NCBI GenBank assembly: GCA_036852015.1
Contig: JAANDG010000546.1
Coordinates: 1 to 64,000, forward strand
Source of the DNA: Pelodera strongyloides
Taxonomy: Eukaryota > Nematoda > Chromadorea > Rhabditida > Rhabditidae
Length of the DNA stretch: 64,000 nucleotides
Direction: 5' to 3'
Shown here: in pieces, positions 24,932 through 60,100 of the stretch
Layout: the number at the start of each line of letters is the position of its first letter
Position numbering within the stretch: the stretch's first letter is position 1
Notes under the pieces: generated by a model
Told to the model about the DNA's origin: nothing
Seen by the model: only the letters and a program-made list of their open reading frames with translations
Databases searched by the model: none
Position numbers and translations under genes: made by a program

Positions 24932-25779
24932 CTTTGAAGATTTCGATTTGACGTGTTCAGATTATGAGCAAAGTACGCAGTAGAACTTGAATTAAATGTA
25001 GCCAATCAGTTTGCTAAATAACCTTTTTGGAACCTGTATACATAAATAATGATCAGGAAAAATATGCCCAATTGATCATAATTTCGTCGCACACCCTTTG
25101 CTTGCCAAACATGTGCGGCACAAACGCTTAATTTCCTTACCGTATATGAGTCAGAATAAAATAACACAGAAAAGAGTTTGAGACTTATCTAATTTTCGAT
25201 CAATATTTTCGAAACAAATTTAAAGGTGTACTAAAAATGGAATAAAAAAAAATAAGTGTTGTAAAACTCAAGAAAGCGAAAACCCTAAGCCTAGCCTAAG
25301 CCCATGCAGACATGCAAGACTCTCCCCTTGTTTAAAAAATCTCTGATATCATTTCCTGAAGAAAACGAGACTTTCCCATTCCCTAACGTTTTCTTGTTTC
25401 CACTATCAAGTCAAAGTGCAAATATCTTGATTTTGGGGGATAATTCGCTACGTGGTGATAGAGGCGATTTAGCAAATGATCAAAGATAAAGAAATCTAGC
25501 GTTCGGATCTACGTCATAGCTATAAGCCTAAGACCAAGCGGAAGCACAGGCGTAAGCCTAGACGCAAGCCTAAGCGTGAGTCCAAGTCTAAACCCTAAGC
25601 TCACAATCAGACCTAACCCAAGCTTCCCTAAACCCAAGCTAATCTAGCTTCCACAGGATCTACGTCATACTTTGCCTCAAATGAAATATAAGGGAAAAGA
25701 CTCAAAAAGAGACTCCCAGGGGCTTCTAGAAACTCGTGAAACATATATTATTAAAAATAATAACGAAGCATGACTAAAT

Positions 25780-25830
25780 TCAAGCCTAAGCCTAAGCTTA
25801 AGCCTAAGCCTAAGCCTAATCCTTACACTA
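25780..25830. repeat. CCTAAG hexamer array
   Basis: Imperfect tandem (CCTAAG)n; nematode telomeres are TTAGGC, whose complement GCCTAA is exactly this hexamer in another register. More diffuse copies at 25280-25300, 25520-25640 and 17100-17195. Confidence 0.7.
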
Positions 25831-26220
25831 GACGAGTTTAACAGACCACCCACCCACCCACATATCATACTCACATTAATGCCTAAAAAAATCGAAATCA
25901 ATCACATACGTTAGCCCGCCGCGGCTCGTTAAGTTCGTCATAGATGAGTCTGGAATTCTAAAAAAAAAAGTAAATTGAAGCTTAATATGTCTCGAATCAG
26001 TTATTAGGAGCATTCTTGCATTGAAGGGACATATCAATTGACACAACCAGTAGTAATCTTGATCTACAGATATTCGGAACGGGATTTTTCTAATTTTTTC
26101 ATATCCAAAAACCTCTATCAAGCCCACTCGACGCATGTTTATTATTATGTTATATTATTATTATTTTTATATTTTCTGCCTATTACTGTTGCAAGTAAAC
26201 GAGAACCTCGAACTATCATT

Positions 26221-26398
26221 TGAAGCGAAATACCGGAAGGTTTTTGAAACACATCGAGTACACCAGCATTATTATGCAGCTTATGCAAATGAACATAAAT
26301 TAGAATAAAAACTCGAGCTAAATTCGAGTCACAGCAAAAATAAGTAGGAATTCAGCTGCCCACGATGCGTTTCAAAAACCGGCCGGTATTTCGCTTGA
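26221..26398. mobile_element. family-A palindromic MITE
   Basis: GAAGCGAAATACCGGAAGG ... ACCGGCCGGTATTTCGCTTGAA. Confidence 0.85.
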
Positions 26399-27189
26399 AT
26401 ATGAACAGTTATGCACAACTTCATTTCAATCGTTTTGAACATACCAAGTTTTTGGTGATTTTTTTTAAGATTACAAAGTATTAAAAAACAAAATAATTTA
26501 AAAAAAAATATATAAAAAATATAAAAATATGAAGATGTCAAGACATGAATTATAAGTATAGGTTCTAGAAATAGAGTTTCAAATGTCAAATGTATAACGT
26601 GAAATAAAAATACAAAAAAGTAAAAAGAGGAAATAGAAAGAAATGACCTTGAATATTAATCAAGGTACCCCGTTTCGACCCCTGAGTCACATGAGGATTT
26701 TGCCGTGTCGGGGTCTCATCAGTGCGAGCCACGGCTTCTTGAGATATAGAGAAAAAATAAATAAATTATTAAAAAAGGCGACGTGAATATGAACATATAT
26801 AAAAGAAAAGAATTAAATTAACGTAGCTGGAATTATTGCGGATGATAACAGATTATGAAATCGATAGCAATGGGAAATTGTATTATGTGTGTAGTTTGTA
26901 GTTTGAATATAATTGTCTAATAACCATCGGCTAAATAAAGGGAGAAGGTAATTAAATGGAAAATTGATGTAATTAATGAATAGAATCATTAATTTGAAAG
27001 ATAAACTAAGGATAGCATAGAGGAAATAATGTGAGCATATGTGAATTAAGTAAAATAAAAAAGTATGATAAACACCATTATGTCACTGGTACAAGGATCT
27101 GTCATATCATGCAAAATTATAACGAAACTGCACCATGAATTATTCGGCACCAGCCGCGGCTGGATGAATCGGCCCTCGCTATTTTTTGA

Positions 27190-27265
27190 AGGCGTTAAAG
27201 CGCAGCAGGTAGAGCGATTGACTCTGAAGCGAGAGGTCGAGGGTTCGAACCCCAGATGTGGCAAT
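27190..27265 (+). other. tRNA-like sequence, probably pseudogene or SINE head
   Basis: B-box GGTTCGAACCCC and A-box-like GCGCAGCAGGTAGAGCG at tRNA spacing, with CTCTGAA as a Gln-like anticodon loop. The anticodon stem does not pair and the acceptor ends do not match, so a working tRNA is unlikely. Confidence 0.45.
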
Positions 27266-27737
27266 GACTTTGTATGTTTCAATTCCATTGTATATTACCA
27301 TTGCAGAAAACTTGATGAAAAGGCTTTGTTGCGGAGTCCGTTATAAACTCTTGTCCGTTATATAATAAGTAAGATAAGGTAAGAGACAGGACGTTCTTGT
27401 GGAAAGAGTTTTTACATCTAGTTTTACGTTAGTTTTTCAAGAACGTCAAGTCCTACTGGAGATTCTGGTTTTTTGGCATTTTGTATGTTGTCTTATCTAG
27501 CATTTGGTGCTCTCACGTAGGCGGTAGGCTAGGTATTGTTTGATAAAACATTGTTTTATATCTTTGAAGCTAGGCGCACGTAGAATCATTGTCTTATACA
27601 TAACTTCGCTAATATCATATCCATAAGATTGGCATTTGGCAGCAATGATTGGACACCTTTTTTTACCATATAAAACAATCCTTCGAGACCTCGAAAACGG
27701 CACTTATTCCATGAATCCCTTTACTGAATGGCCTCCG

Positions 27738-27927
27738 CAAAGCGGTATTAGAGCCGGTTTTTAAAACTCGAATTGAACAACTGCATTCTTATGCATTTGT
27801 GCTAGCATAAGGTAGGGTCGAATTGGGGTAGTTTTTTATTCCAGTCATAATCATCTGCATATAATATAATGCATGGGAATGCAGTTATTCAACATAGATT
27901 TCAAAACCCGGTTGTTATATCGTTTTA
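27738..27927. mobile_element. family-B palindromic MITE
   Basis: GCAAAGCGGTATTAGAGCCGG ... AACCCGGTTGTTATATCG with ATGCATGGGAATGCAGTTATT inside. Confidence 0.7.
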
Positions 27928-28067
27928 ACTCAGATGATGGATGGATGTGCTTTCGGGTTCCTATCGCAATCTTATTATATAAAGGAGAAGAGTTTGTCAC
28001 GGGTTTGTTTTTATGTGCACAACGAAATCCCTTCATGAAGAAAAATTCTTCGATCGAAAGAGCACAC

Positions 28068-28158
28068 AAAATCTTTGTGGTTGGCGAGATTCGAACCCAC
28101 ATCAGCGCACAACCTCTCGATTCACAGTCCAACGCTCTACCGGTTGAGCTATGCTAGC
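28068..28158 (-). other. tRNA-like sequence, probably pseudogene
   Basis: Minus strand reads TAGCTCAACCGGTAGAGCG then GGGTTCGAATCTCGCC. The loop CTGTGAA is His-like, but the stem and acceptor do not pair. Resembles the 27190 sequence around GAATCGAGAGGT. Confidence 0.45.
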
Positions 28159-28515
28159 GTATGGGAGGAGGATCTTATAGGAGATAGAAGAGCAATTGCA
28201 ATAGCAAATTTGCAAATGTGCATGAAGTCCAGAACCATATTATACGTTTCCACATAAACGTAAATGAACATCCTTTTTACGCTCAGAAGAAATTCCCTTT
28301 TTAACTAGGGTAACAATCGGCCGAAGGCCGATTCCTCCAGTCGGAGAAGAGCCCGTAGGGCTCTTCGAACGGCTGGTGTTTCATAAGAAACATTCGTCTA
28401 ACATGTGTTGTTGCTTTGATTTGCAGGACAGTTTTATAGATTGTTCATGAAAACCTAGAAAATGATACGCGTTCTAGTGTCGTGTATTATACTAGTATAA
28501 GCGCTTTTAAGGATT

Positions 28516-28697
28516 TTAAAGCGAAATACTGGCCGGTCTTTGAAACGCACAGTGGACAACTGAATTTCTACGTAGTTACGCTACTTTGCTCGAATTTAGC
28601 CGGGTTTTTTATTTTAATTTATGTGCATTTGCATAAGCAACGTACGAATGCTGGTCAACTCGATGTGCTTCAAAAACCGGCCGGCATTTCGCTTTAA
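28516..28697. mobile_element. family-A palindromic MITE
   Basis: Full copy; its right end also starts the tandem duplication that follows. Confidence 0.85.
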
Positions 28698-28877
28698 GAT
28701 ATCTCTCTCTCTCTCTTTATCTATCTCTCTCTCTGCAAATCTCTCTCAAACACCCAATCTCTCTCAATGACTCATGGCCTTTCGTACACCGTTAATCGGG
28801 CATGTGACACCATCTAAATATGAATTTGTTCCCTGCTCTCCATGTCCTCCTAGTATGTAGTGACCAGGGGCTTAATC

Positions 28878-28941
<64 letters not shown>

Positions 28942-29421
28942 TTCAGAACCTTCTGCAAATCCCTCATTTTGCTTCTCCTAATCTCTTCCCTCTATTTTAT
29001 CACAACACTATCTACTCACTATCATCCGTTACCTATCTATCAGTTGTGCTTCAAAAACCGGCCGGCATTTCGCTTTAAGATATCTCTCTCTCTCTCTTTA
29101 TCTCTCTCTGCAAATCTCTCTCAAACACCCAATCTCTCTCAATGACTCATGGCCTTTCGTACACCGTTAATCGGGCATGTGACACCATCTAAATATGAAT
29201 TTGTTCCCTGCTCTCCCTGTCCTCCTAGTATGTAGTGACCAGGGGCTTAATCCTCTCTCTCTCTGCTCTCTCCTCTCTCTCTCTCTTCTCCTCTCCTGTC
29301 TCTCTCTCTCTCTCTCTCTTTCAGAACCTTCTGCAAATCCCGCATTTTGCTTCTCCTAATCTCTTCCCTCTATTTTATCACAACACTATCTACTCACTAT
29401 CATCCGTTACCTATCTATCAG
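28670..29421. repeat. tandem duplication of about 375 bp
   Basis: 28670-29045 recurs at 29046-29421: CTTCAAAAACCGGCCGGCAT, CT tract, ATGACTCATGGCCTTTCG, TATGTAGTGACCAGGGGC, second CT tract, CTATCATCCGTTACCTATC. The copies differ mainly in CT length. Ends 260 bp before PPEF exon 1. Confidence 0.92.
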
Positions 29422-29683
29422 TTGCCGTGTTGCGTACGCTCTGCCTTGGGCCCTTCTCTGCTTTCCCTCAGTCCTCCTGATTGCCGTACTCTCTAATGTA
29501 ATCAGCTGTTACGTCGTCGCATCCTTTATCTATTGGGTCTCTTGGCTTCTCTGTGCTCTCTCCCCAATTCACACTCTCTTATCACTATCAGCCTGAGTAT
29601 CATCTTCACACATTGGTAGTGGGCGGGGCCAGGGGTGCCTCCCTCATATCCCTCCCTCTCAAAACTACTACCTCCCCACGACC

Positions 29684-52077
<22,394 letters not shown>

Positions 52078-52083
<6 letters not shown>

Positions 52084-52405
52084 AGCGGAATGAAACGTCG
52101 TTTGTGAAACATGCCACTGTTTAAAGCGGAATGACACGTAGTTTGTGAAACATGCCACTGTTTAAAGCGGAATGACACGTAGTTTGTGAAACATGCCACT
52201 GTTTAAAGCGGAATGACACGTAGTTTGTGAAACATGCCACTGTTTAAAGCGGAATGACACGTAGTTTGTGAAACATGCCACTGTTTAAAGCGGAATGACA
52301 CGTAGTTTGTGAAACACGCCACTGTTTAAAGCGGAATGACACGTAGTTTGTGAAACACGCCACTGTTTAAAGCGGAATGACACGTCGTTTGTGAAACATG
52401 CCGCG
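52078..52405. repeat. 41-bp satellite, 8 copies, overlapping the PPEF stop codon
   Basis: Unit TTTAAAGCGGAATGACACGT + AGTTTGTGAAACATGCCACTG, with almost no variation between copies. The unit is a half of the TTAAAGCGG family. The first copy contains the TAA stop of the PPEF gene. Confidence 0.95.
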
Positions 52406-52666
52406 CTAGCGAACATAATTGTCAACTCAAATCCCATGTATCATATTCTAAATGTATCCTCTCGGTTCAGAAGAGTATAGCGCAATACATAATATAATAC
52501 TATTCAAAAACTCATGCTCTGCCCATAACACGTTAAAGTTTTAAAGTTGATGATGATCTCCTTCATAAACCAGAAATAGATGAGTTTCAAGTGTTTCGAC
52601 CAAGACAACGTTTTTGAGGCACATGCATTACTGTACAGCTCAGCTAATTCTCAATATTCCAATACG

Positions 52667-52848
52667 TTGAAGCGAAATAGCGGCCGGTTTTTAATACACA
52701 TCGAGTACACCAGCATTATTATGGAGCTTATGCAAATGAGCATAAATTAGAATAAAAATGGTATCTAAATTAGAGTAAATTAGCATAAATATGTAAGAAT
52801 TCAGTGGTCAACTATGCGTTTCAGAAACCGGCCGGTATTTCGCTTTAA
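52667..52848. mobile_element. family-A palindromic MITE
   Basis: Full copy in the PPEF 3' flank. Confidence 0.85.
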
Positions 52849-53452
52849 TGATTTGCCCGTGACATATACCTATATCGTATCGTTCCTCATTGTAAGTCAT
52901 CGTGCTCAACTTCTCTGCAATTTCTTTCCCGTATTATTGGTCTAAGGAGCAAATACGAAAACGTATGACTTTTAACCTTTAACCAGCCCGGGCTAGCTGT
53001 TTGAAATACCCCACTAGCCCTTGTACCTTGTACTTACCGCTTCGGAATAAATTCATATATTTTATTGTAAACCCGTCAATGTAACAAATACTTGCCTGGC
53101 CCGTTGTTATACACTCCATTACCTTACCGCTGGTATCTTATTTAGTTAGCTACAGTATTTTTGGATACACCTTTGACCGTTTTTCGACGCTTAATTTACC
53201 TGTCGTTACCGTCGCATGGAATGAATCTCTCATTGTTTCCCGTTTTTTTCTTGTTTTCTTATTTTAATGAGATAAAGTTAATGAATAAAAATTTCTACTG
53301 AAGGCAAGTCCACAGCAACAAACGCGTTCTGTTATTCCAGCTACCATGTAGGAAGCGAAACTGATAGCAATAAGGCAAGTACATATGTATAAGATGAATC
53401 TACAAAATTGCCCACGGGCCCACGCACGGGAATGGAAAATGCCCTTCACAGT

Positions 53453-53633
53453 TTAAAGCGAAATACCGGCCGGTTTTTGAAACGCATCGTGGATAACTGA
53501 TTCCTAAGTAGTTATGCAAATTTGCTCGCATTTAGCTCGATTTTTGATCCTAATTTATGTTCATTTGCATAAGCTGCATAAGAATGTTGGTGTACTCGAT
53601 GTGTTTCAAAAAACGGCCGGTATTTAGCTTTAA
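53453..53633. mobile_element. family-A palindromic MITE
   Basis: Full copy with TTAA at both ends. Confidence 0.88.
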
Positions 53634-54592
53634 AGACTTCAACATTTAGAGCAAAACTCAACTATTTGCCTCTTATCGGCTTGTCATAAAACAGCCAATT
53701 CTTCACGAATTATTACTCTTACTCATTCAAAACACGCGCCAAAAGGTCGATTAGGGAATAACGGTGTTAGGATCACGATAACTAGTCTAAGTACTGTTTT
53801 CGCCTAGTTTATCCCCTACGAAATATGAATTCCGAATAACAAAAGGGTCATATTATTGTCAAACTGTACAGGAAAAACAAGCACTCATAAACAGTAATTA
53901 GATAAGACGCCGGAATAAAAAGAGTAACGGAAAACGGCCAGGAACCAGGAAGACATTTTCTAAGTCTAAGAACTATTCGTCAGAAGTATGGCAGTGGCTT
54001 TCATCGTTTTCCACTTTCTGGTTGGTTTCATACAGAATACAGCTTTTATGACTGGGACCCAAGTAAAAAGACTACATCAAGTGCCTCTATGTCTATACAC
54101 GAAACGTCACCAAAATACCTATTAGGTAGGGTCAAACGATCAACTGATCTATTTGGGGCATAATATTTATACCACTGTAAGACGGAATACTTGCACCTTA
54201 GTACTTCTGGTTTCTATGCCAGTACATAGGAAATGGGTGAACCCATTTGGTGACGGTTCACTGGTTTTTTTTTCGTGGCCAGTCCATTTGGAGGTCAACT
54301 CGTGACCATGTGGTGACCAAGTTTCATCGAAAACCGTCATCATCTGGTCACCAAATGATCATGAACCAGCCACCAGGTGGTTTTTTCGGGAAACACCATT
54401 TAGTGACGGGCCAATGACGGTTTTGGTTTCGGCAATTATTTCGTTTTCTGTGTATCAACTGACACATCTTCACTCAGGTATTCGCATCATCCTCCCCGCT
54501 CAATCCCGTAACCAAAGCACCATGCCAGGACTACAATGGAGAGTGCCGCTTTATTAATGTACGTTCTCGAGGATAGCCATTTTATCGTACGT

Positions 54593-54774
54593 TTAAAGCG
54601 AAATACCGGCCGGTTTTTGAAACGCATCGTGGACGACTGAATTCTTACGTCGACATGCTAACTTACTTTTATTTAACTCTACTTTTTTATTATAATTTAT
54701 GTCCTGCATAGATAAGCTGCATAAGAATGCTGTAATTCTATGTGTTTCAATAACCGGCCGGTATTTCGCTTTAA
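54593..54774. mobile_element. family-A palindromic MITE
   Basis: Full copy with TTAA at both ends. Confidence 0.88.
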
Positions 54775-55389
54775 CATTGATAGTATGTATTATCACTATA
54801 ACATATGGAATGAATATTGTTATTTTTTTACTACAAAACTACTGCTTCAATGATAAACCAGTGGGTGGTGTAATTGTGTAATCTACCAGCGGTACACAAC
54901 TCTGTTTTATGATGATGTATATTTATGGTAATTTCCTTATTCAGCACCTCTGCTCCCTTCCCGAAGTGAAAAAAGAATGCCCAATGTCGTGTGGCTACTG
55001 TATTCCGCCGAGTGTTCTAATGCCAACTTGTTAGTTATTTCTTTTTCTTTTTTTTTAATTCGTTCAATTTATATTTATGTCGATAGTTGTTAGCTGCTTC
55101 ATTCAAATACCGACGCATAGCCATATGCGTTTTCTGCGCACTCTTTGCATTTTTCTTGCCATATCGGGGTTTTTTGGAATAATACGGGAAATATCGGCCC
55201 ATTAATTTTAATATTTTATTGTATAATCCTCTTCAGGGGATCCCTCCAATTGTCACGACACAGATCCATTCTGCCCCTCATACATCAGCCAGTGTTTCAT
55301 CGAACCAATCGCCGTCAAATGCCCCAAGACTTGTCAATTATGCTAATTAACAATTAACCTAGTCAATTATGCTAATTATACAACCAATT

Positions 55390-55495
55390 TTAAAGCGGTA
55401 TTACACGTGATCTAGGAAAGCATCGAATGCGAATTCGGTGCAACATTTGCATATAATGTTTACGCTTCTCCAAACCATGTGCAACGCCGCTTTAA
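55390..55495. mobile_element. family-B-like short palindromic element
   Basis: TTTTAAAGCGGTATTACACG ... CATGTGCAACGCCGCTTTAA. Confidence 0.7.
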
Positions 55496-56575
55496 CCCAT
55501 AGTCCATAGTCAAGTTTCAAACGCATAATAAAACTCGACTATTCGTTTGCGAATCATTTTTATCAGATGCTGACAAAAACAATAATCGCAAGTAACTTAA
55601 TAACTCAATTAATACTAAAACATCTTCTTCAAACAAAAAGCATGCATAAAAACAAGTAATGAGCAATTAGTAAGAAAAATATTGGCATAAAACAGAAATT
55701 AGAGATCACCAAGCTCATATAAAAAAGGAGAGAACCAGTAAATAGAGTAAGGATAAACACTTGGGGTATCGGCTACAGTAACTCGCCTACTGGTTCCCAT
55801 TTCCCATCCCATCATAAGTGAAGATCATGAGACCAAACGAACACTGAGAAATAAAGAAGCATAAAGAAACACCCAAAGTCTTACTGTCACCTACAAAAGC
55901 GCAATCAATCGCTTGCCGAAAATTCACTAAATTAAAGTCTCTTACCAAGCACCTAATTGCAAATACCTTGAACAAATCCTAACTAGACTGGCTTGTTCAA
56001 CTAACAATAAGTGGCTCCACAAAATATTTAAAACAATTCTATATTGAAAATTTAAAAGACAAACAGCCAACGTTCGTCGTTCGTCCGACTCCTATATACA
56101 TACTCATACATACAGATTTACATTTAGATACCTACAACAAACAAACCTCACTAACTAGAAGGCAATTGAAGACAGGGTCAAATCTGCCAACCTTGTACGC
56201 AATGCTGATAGCAAACTAGATTTCTAGAGAAACTATGTAGAAAATGGATATTGGAGAGAGAAAGTCACACTTCCGGAACAAATGTCGTTTAGTTGTTCTT
56301 TTTGTGCATGCGCATGTGCACCAAAATAACTGGTTGATTATTGATATTGGTAACCACAAACTCTCTCGTCTCTCTCATTACATCTCCTTGCCTAGTCTAC
56401 TATCTCTTGCTCCTCTTCTTCTCTGGCTCCGCTACCGACTCCTCGTTCTCTGCACTCTCCAACCATTCAGAAATCTCCAGAGCCACACGAGTATCGAAGG
56501 TTTTGTGAGACTTCTCCGCGTCGGCAAAGTTTTCCGAATTGAGGCTCACCTAAATTCCAACTATATAGAACCATA

Positions 56576-57022
56576 TTATGATTGTTCAGGGGGTGGCGCA
56601 GTGGCAAGCGCTTTGTTCACGCTGCCGATCGTTGGTTCGATTCCGGCCAGGAACCCATCACCCCCCACCCAAGATGTTAAAGTTGGTAGCTGGGTAAAAC
56701 TGGCGGAGATAAATCGACTTCCCGAGGAAATTGCCCCCCCCCCCCCCGGAAATTTAAAGGTCAATATGTCCGGAATCAGAAATGAACTGGACCCCGGTGC
56801 ACCGTTTCTACGGATTCGGTTGATAACCCGGTACTCTTTATCATTATCCAGACAGTCAACCCAATTAGAAAAAGAATCCAGCCCATCGTAACGAATTGTG
56901 AAAGGTCGCATCGCGTCGTGCTCATTCCATCCGCCGAATATGCTGGAGGCATTTTTCTTCAGATAACGTCTATTTTTGATAACCCCAGAGTTCGAGTAGA
57001 CAAAACTACAGACACGGCGTAC
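56576..57022 (-). CDS. tentative terminal exon of the SMARCAL1-type gene, reading into a SINE
   Basis: After the last secure exon (57102), acceptor TGTAG at 57023 opens a phase-0 frame starting VRRVCSFVYSNSGVIKNRR. It passes FGGWNEHDAMRPFTIRYDG and stays open through the antisense SINE copy to a stop at 56576. Human SMARCAL1 has a variable C-terminal tail, so homology cannot confirm it. A later acceptor at about 57013 would give a short tail of about 12 residues. Confidence 0.3.
   Translation of the reverse strand, partial: VRRVCSFVYSNSGVIKNRRYLKKNASSIFGGWNEHDAMRPFTIRYDGLDSFSNWVDCLDNDKEYRVINRIRRNGAPGSSSFLIPDILTFKFPGGGGAISSGSRFISASFTQLPTLTSWVGGDGFLAGIEPTIGSVNKALATAPPPEQS
56586..56855 (+). mobile_element. 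tRNA-derived SINE-like element
   Basis: GGTGGCGCAGTGGCAAGCGC (A box) and GGTTCGATTCC (B box) at tRNA spacing, then a body matching 46105-46335 with GGCGGAGATAAATCGACTTC, a poly-C run (about 56734-56747) and a 3' part ending GATAACCCGGTACTC. Confidence 0.82.
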
Positions 57023-57101
57023 CTACAGGAGCCGAAACACAGTGAATTATCACATTCAAAATTCAAACTAAAAAAACCCATGAAGATACATAATATCTAA
57101 C

Positions 57102-60100
57102 CTGTCCAAGTAGATTCATCTTCCGCTGAATCATGGGATATATGACATCGTCGGCCGTATTCCTAGCAATCATATACTGAATCACCACCTCCTTCGTTTG
57201 ACCGACACGGTGGGCACGGTCCTCGGCCTAAATATATGAAGAATTACATTTGCTGCAGACTTCCCTTCATCACCGTGCGCCAAAGCGGTGCATAAAATCA
57301 GGCACAAGCAATCCACCTCAATCGTCAGACTACTGCAAATTATTTATATGTTTGAATAAAACGCTACTTACGCAGCACTGATACATTAACGCTTAGGTGA
57401 CTAACAATAAACTAACAAACCATGTTTAGAAACGCATTTCCTTCCGATCTGTGTCATCAGGTGTCTGCAACCGCACTATGTTTCTATCTTCTTCGTGTGC
57501 AATAGCAAAATGTTTGCCCCCAATAACCGGGAAACTTGGACCCTCCCTTAGTGGAGATATGGTATAGCTCCCAGTTGGGACAGTTACATTCGGATAAATC
57601 ACCTCTATATCGAGTCGAAGCTGGAACTCGAGTTGAGTCGTAAGCTCTGAACATCTTAGCAATGAAGGCTGTAAAATAATTATTATATATTTATGCTTAC
57701 CTGCTGAAGTACCCCGGGTGTCCAATGCAGTTCGGCAAACACGACGGTCGCCGCGGCAGTCAACGTGATGCCCACTCCAGCGGCCGTGATCGAGAGCACC
57801 TGTGAGAATTAGTCAAATTAGAGGAATATGAAGTTAAAGCGAAATATCAGCCGGTTTTTGAAACACATAATGGGCGCTGTAGACATGCAACAGGCAGAGC
57901 ATACGTTTAAAAAAAAACCGGCCGCTATATCACTTTAAAGCGAAATTGCGGCCGGTTTTTGTGGACAAGTGAATTCGGACGTATTTATGCTAATTTACTC
58001 GAATTTAGCTCGATTTTTATTCTAATTTATGTTCATTTGCATTCATTTGCATACGCTGCATAAGAATTCTGGTCTATTCTATGCGTTTCACAAACCGGCC
58101 GGTATTGCGCTATAAAATTAGTCATGTTAGAGTTAGAGAAATGATCTAAATAAATAAACTATGCAAAAGAAGTCAGTTTCATAATCTCAAACTAGAACAA
58201 ATGCATAGCAAAACAGAAGGCGGTGCTTCTGTACATTACATGATAAGTATGCAATATGTGATGTGTAAGCACATAACAATAACAATAACAAACAAACAAG
58301 CAAACAAACAAACAGTAAATTAACATCTACTAGATATAGTTAAATGTACCTACCGCCACCCAGCAATCCTCCTTCGTCTGAAACCTCTCACATAGAACGC
58401 TTCTCTGCGATTGCGACGTCGAGCCATCAATACGGATAAAGTCCAACTGCCGCTTCGTCACCTACAACATAAATAATATGTTTTACACTTCACAGTATGC
58501 CTTCTTTCAGGAGTCTAGATTATTTGAGACTAGATCGCATATCCCTTGGAGTAGACTTCATTACGACAAGTACCAGAGATATTTAAAAAAAAATATAACG
58601 TCAGATAAAGAGAGCATAACAAACAACATGAAACACTGGACCAAACGAAAAAGGCAATTCTTTTATTTTCCACATGAACTTGTTGACCATATTTACAGGG
58701 ACTTGAATACAGTACTGTAAATAGTAATATTAGCACAAAAGCCAACCTCACTCTGAATTGTATCCAACACAATTTGGTGATGCGCAAAGATGATGACCTA
58801 AAAAGGGCAAACTAAACGCAAATACATAAAACAAGACCTGCAACTGGTACACAAATTCATCACAAGAAACTCACAAAGCCATCTCCCCAAAACGCTACAC
58901 AAATTTTATATATAACATTTTGACAAGATTACAACTGAGCAGATCGCACAACGTGTTTGGTACTGATTACTACATCATAAGGACAAACATACACACACTA
59001 ATTATTCATGACCTGGTGACTTATTTACCTTTTGCCTTTCTACATTCTCTCCAAAATATGTGTCAATGATATTCTCGCAAACTGCGGACGCTTTCACAAT
59101 TCCGGTCTGACGGTAGTACTCGAGGAGACTGTCGTACTTGGCCGACTGCAAAGGATGTACTGTAGGGATATAGGGTTTACAAGTTGAATCCTACTTCACC
59201 CGCATGAATACCAGTTAAAGTGTTGAACAGCCAGTAAGCGGTCCTTATTATAAATTCGAGCCTGCGTCTTAGACACTTAGGACTTGCCTACGCTACGATC
59301 CAAAAGGCTTACAATTATCTAGCAGAATTTTAACCTTTAGCCTAGCGAGCCAACGTCGAACCCGCCTCCTTACAAAGGGAAAGGATTATCTGATATATGC
59401 AAATGAGTGTGTCTGCGTGCCTGATTCTGATAACTCCTAAACGCTGAAATGAGCACGAAATCATCACATTTACATCTCCACCAACCTTATTCCCATTTTG
59501 ATTCACGCGCTCAAATTCGGCCTTTGCATGCTGTAGATTGCACATCCTCGTGTCGATTTTGTTTCCCGATAGCATGACCAGCTTGCGCACCTTGGGAGGC
59601 AGATTCTGCAATAACGCGAATTCACTCTCTCTCTATCTCTCTCTCACTCTTCTCTTTCTCTCTCTCTTGTCTCTTTCTCTCTCTCTCTCTCTCGCTAGAT
59701 TCACACTCATGAGTTCTCTTCCACCTCTCTCCCTCTCCCTCACTTCATCTCTCTGTATTGTTCTCTCTATTTTTCAGAGATGTCATCTCTCTCTCTCTCT
59801 CTTTTCGCTCTTCCCTTATCTCCTCCTTACAGAAAGTCTTAAACACTAACCACTAGTACATCCTTCTTCAAACGCCGAATCATGATTCTCGACTTGAGAA
59901 TTGCTGTAAGCTCTTCACTGTTTGAACAACCTTTTGCCTGTAAACAAAATTCATTCACTTGATAAAACTACGGCCAAAAATGAAATTAGGTACCACATCC
60001 ATTCCTATTCCTAATAGTAAAGCAAAATACCCGCCGGTTTTTGAAACGCATCGTGGACAAACGAATTCTTACGTATTTCTGCCAATTTATTCGAACTTAG

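Larger units (their letters stand above)
25010..29683. other. intergenic region upstream of the PPEF gene
   Basis: No gene recognised. Contains CCTAAGCCTAAG-type arrays (25520-25640, 25780-25830), family A/B repeats, two tRNA-like sequences and a tandem duplication next to PPEF exon 1. Confidence 0.55.
52406..56575. other. region between the convergent PPEF and SMARCAL1 genes
   Basis: No exon recognised. Holds three family-A copies, a family-B-like element and a degenerate GGTGACC-rich palindromic stretch (54235-54420). Confidence 0.55.

Noticed and set aside
27190..28158. Two functional tRNA genes
   Set aside because: B boxes are good but anticodon and acceptor stems do not pair; reported as tRNA-like only.
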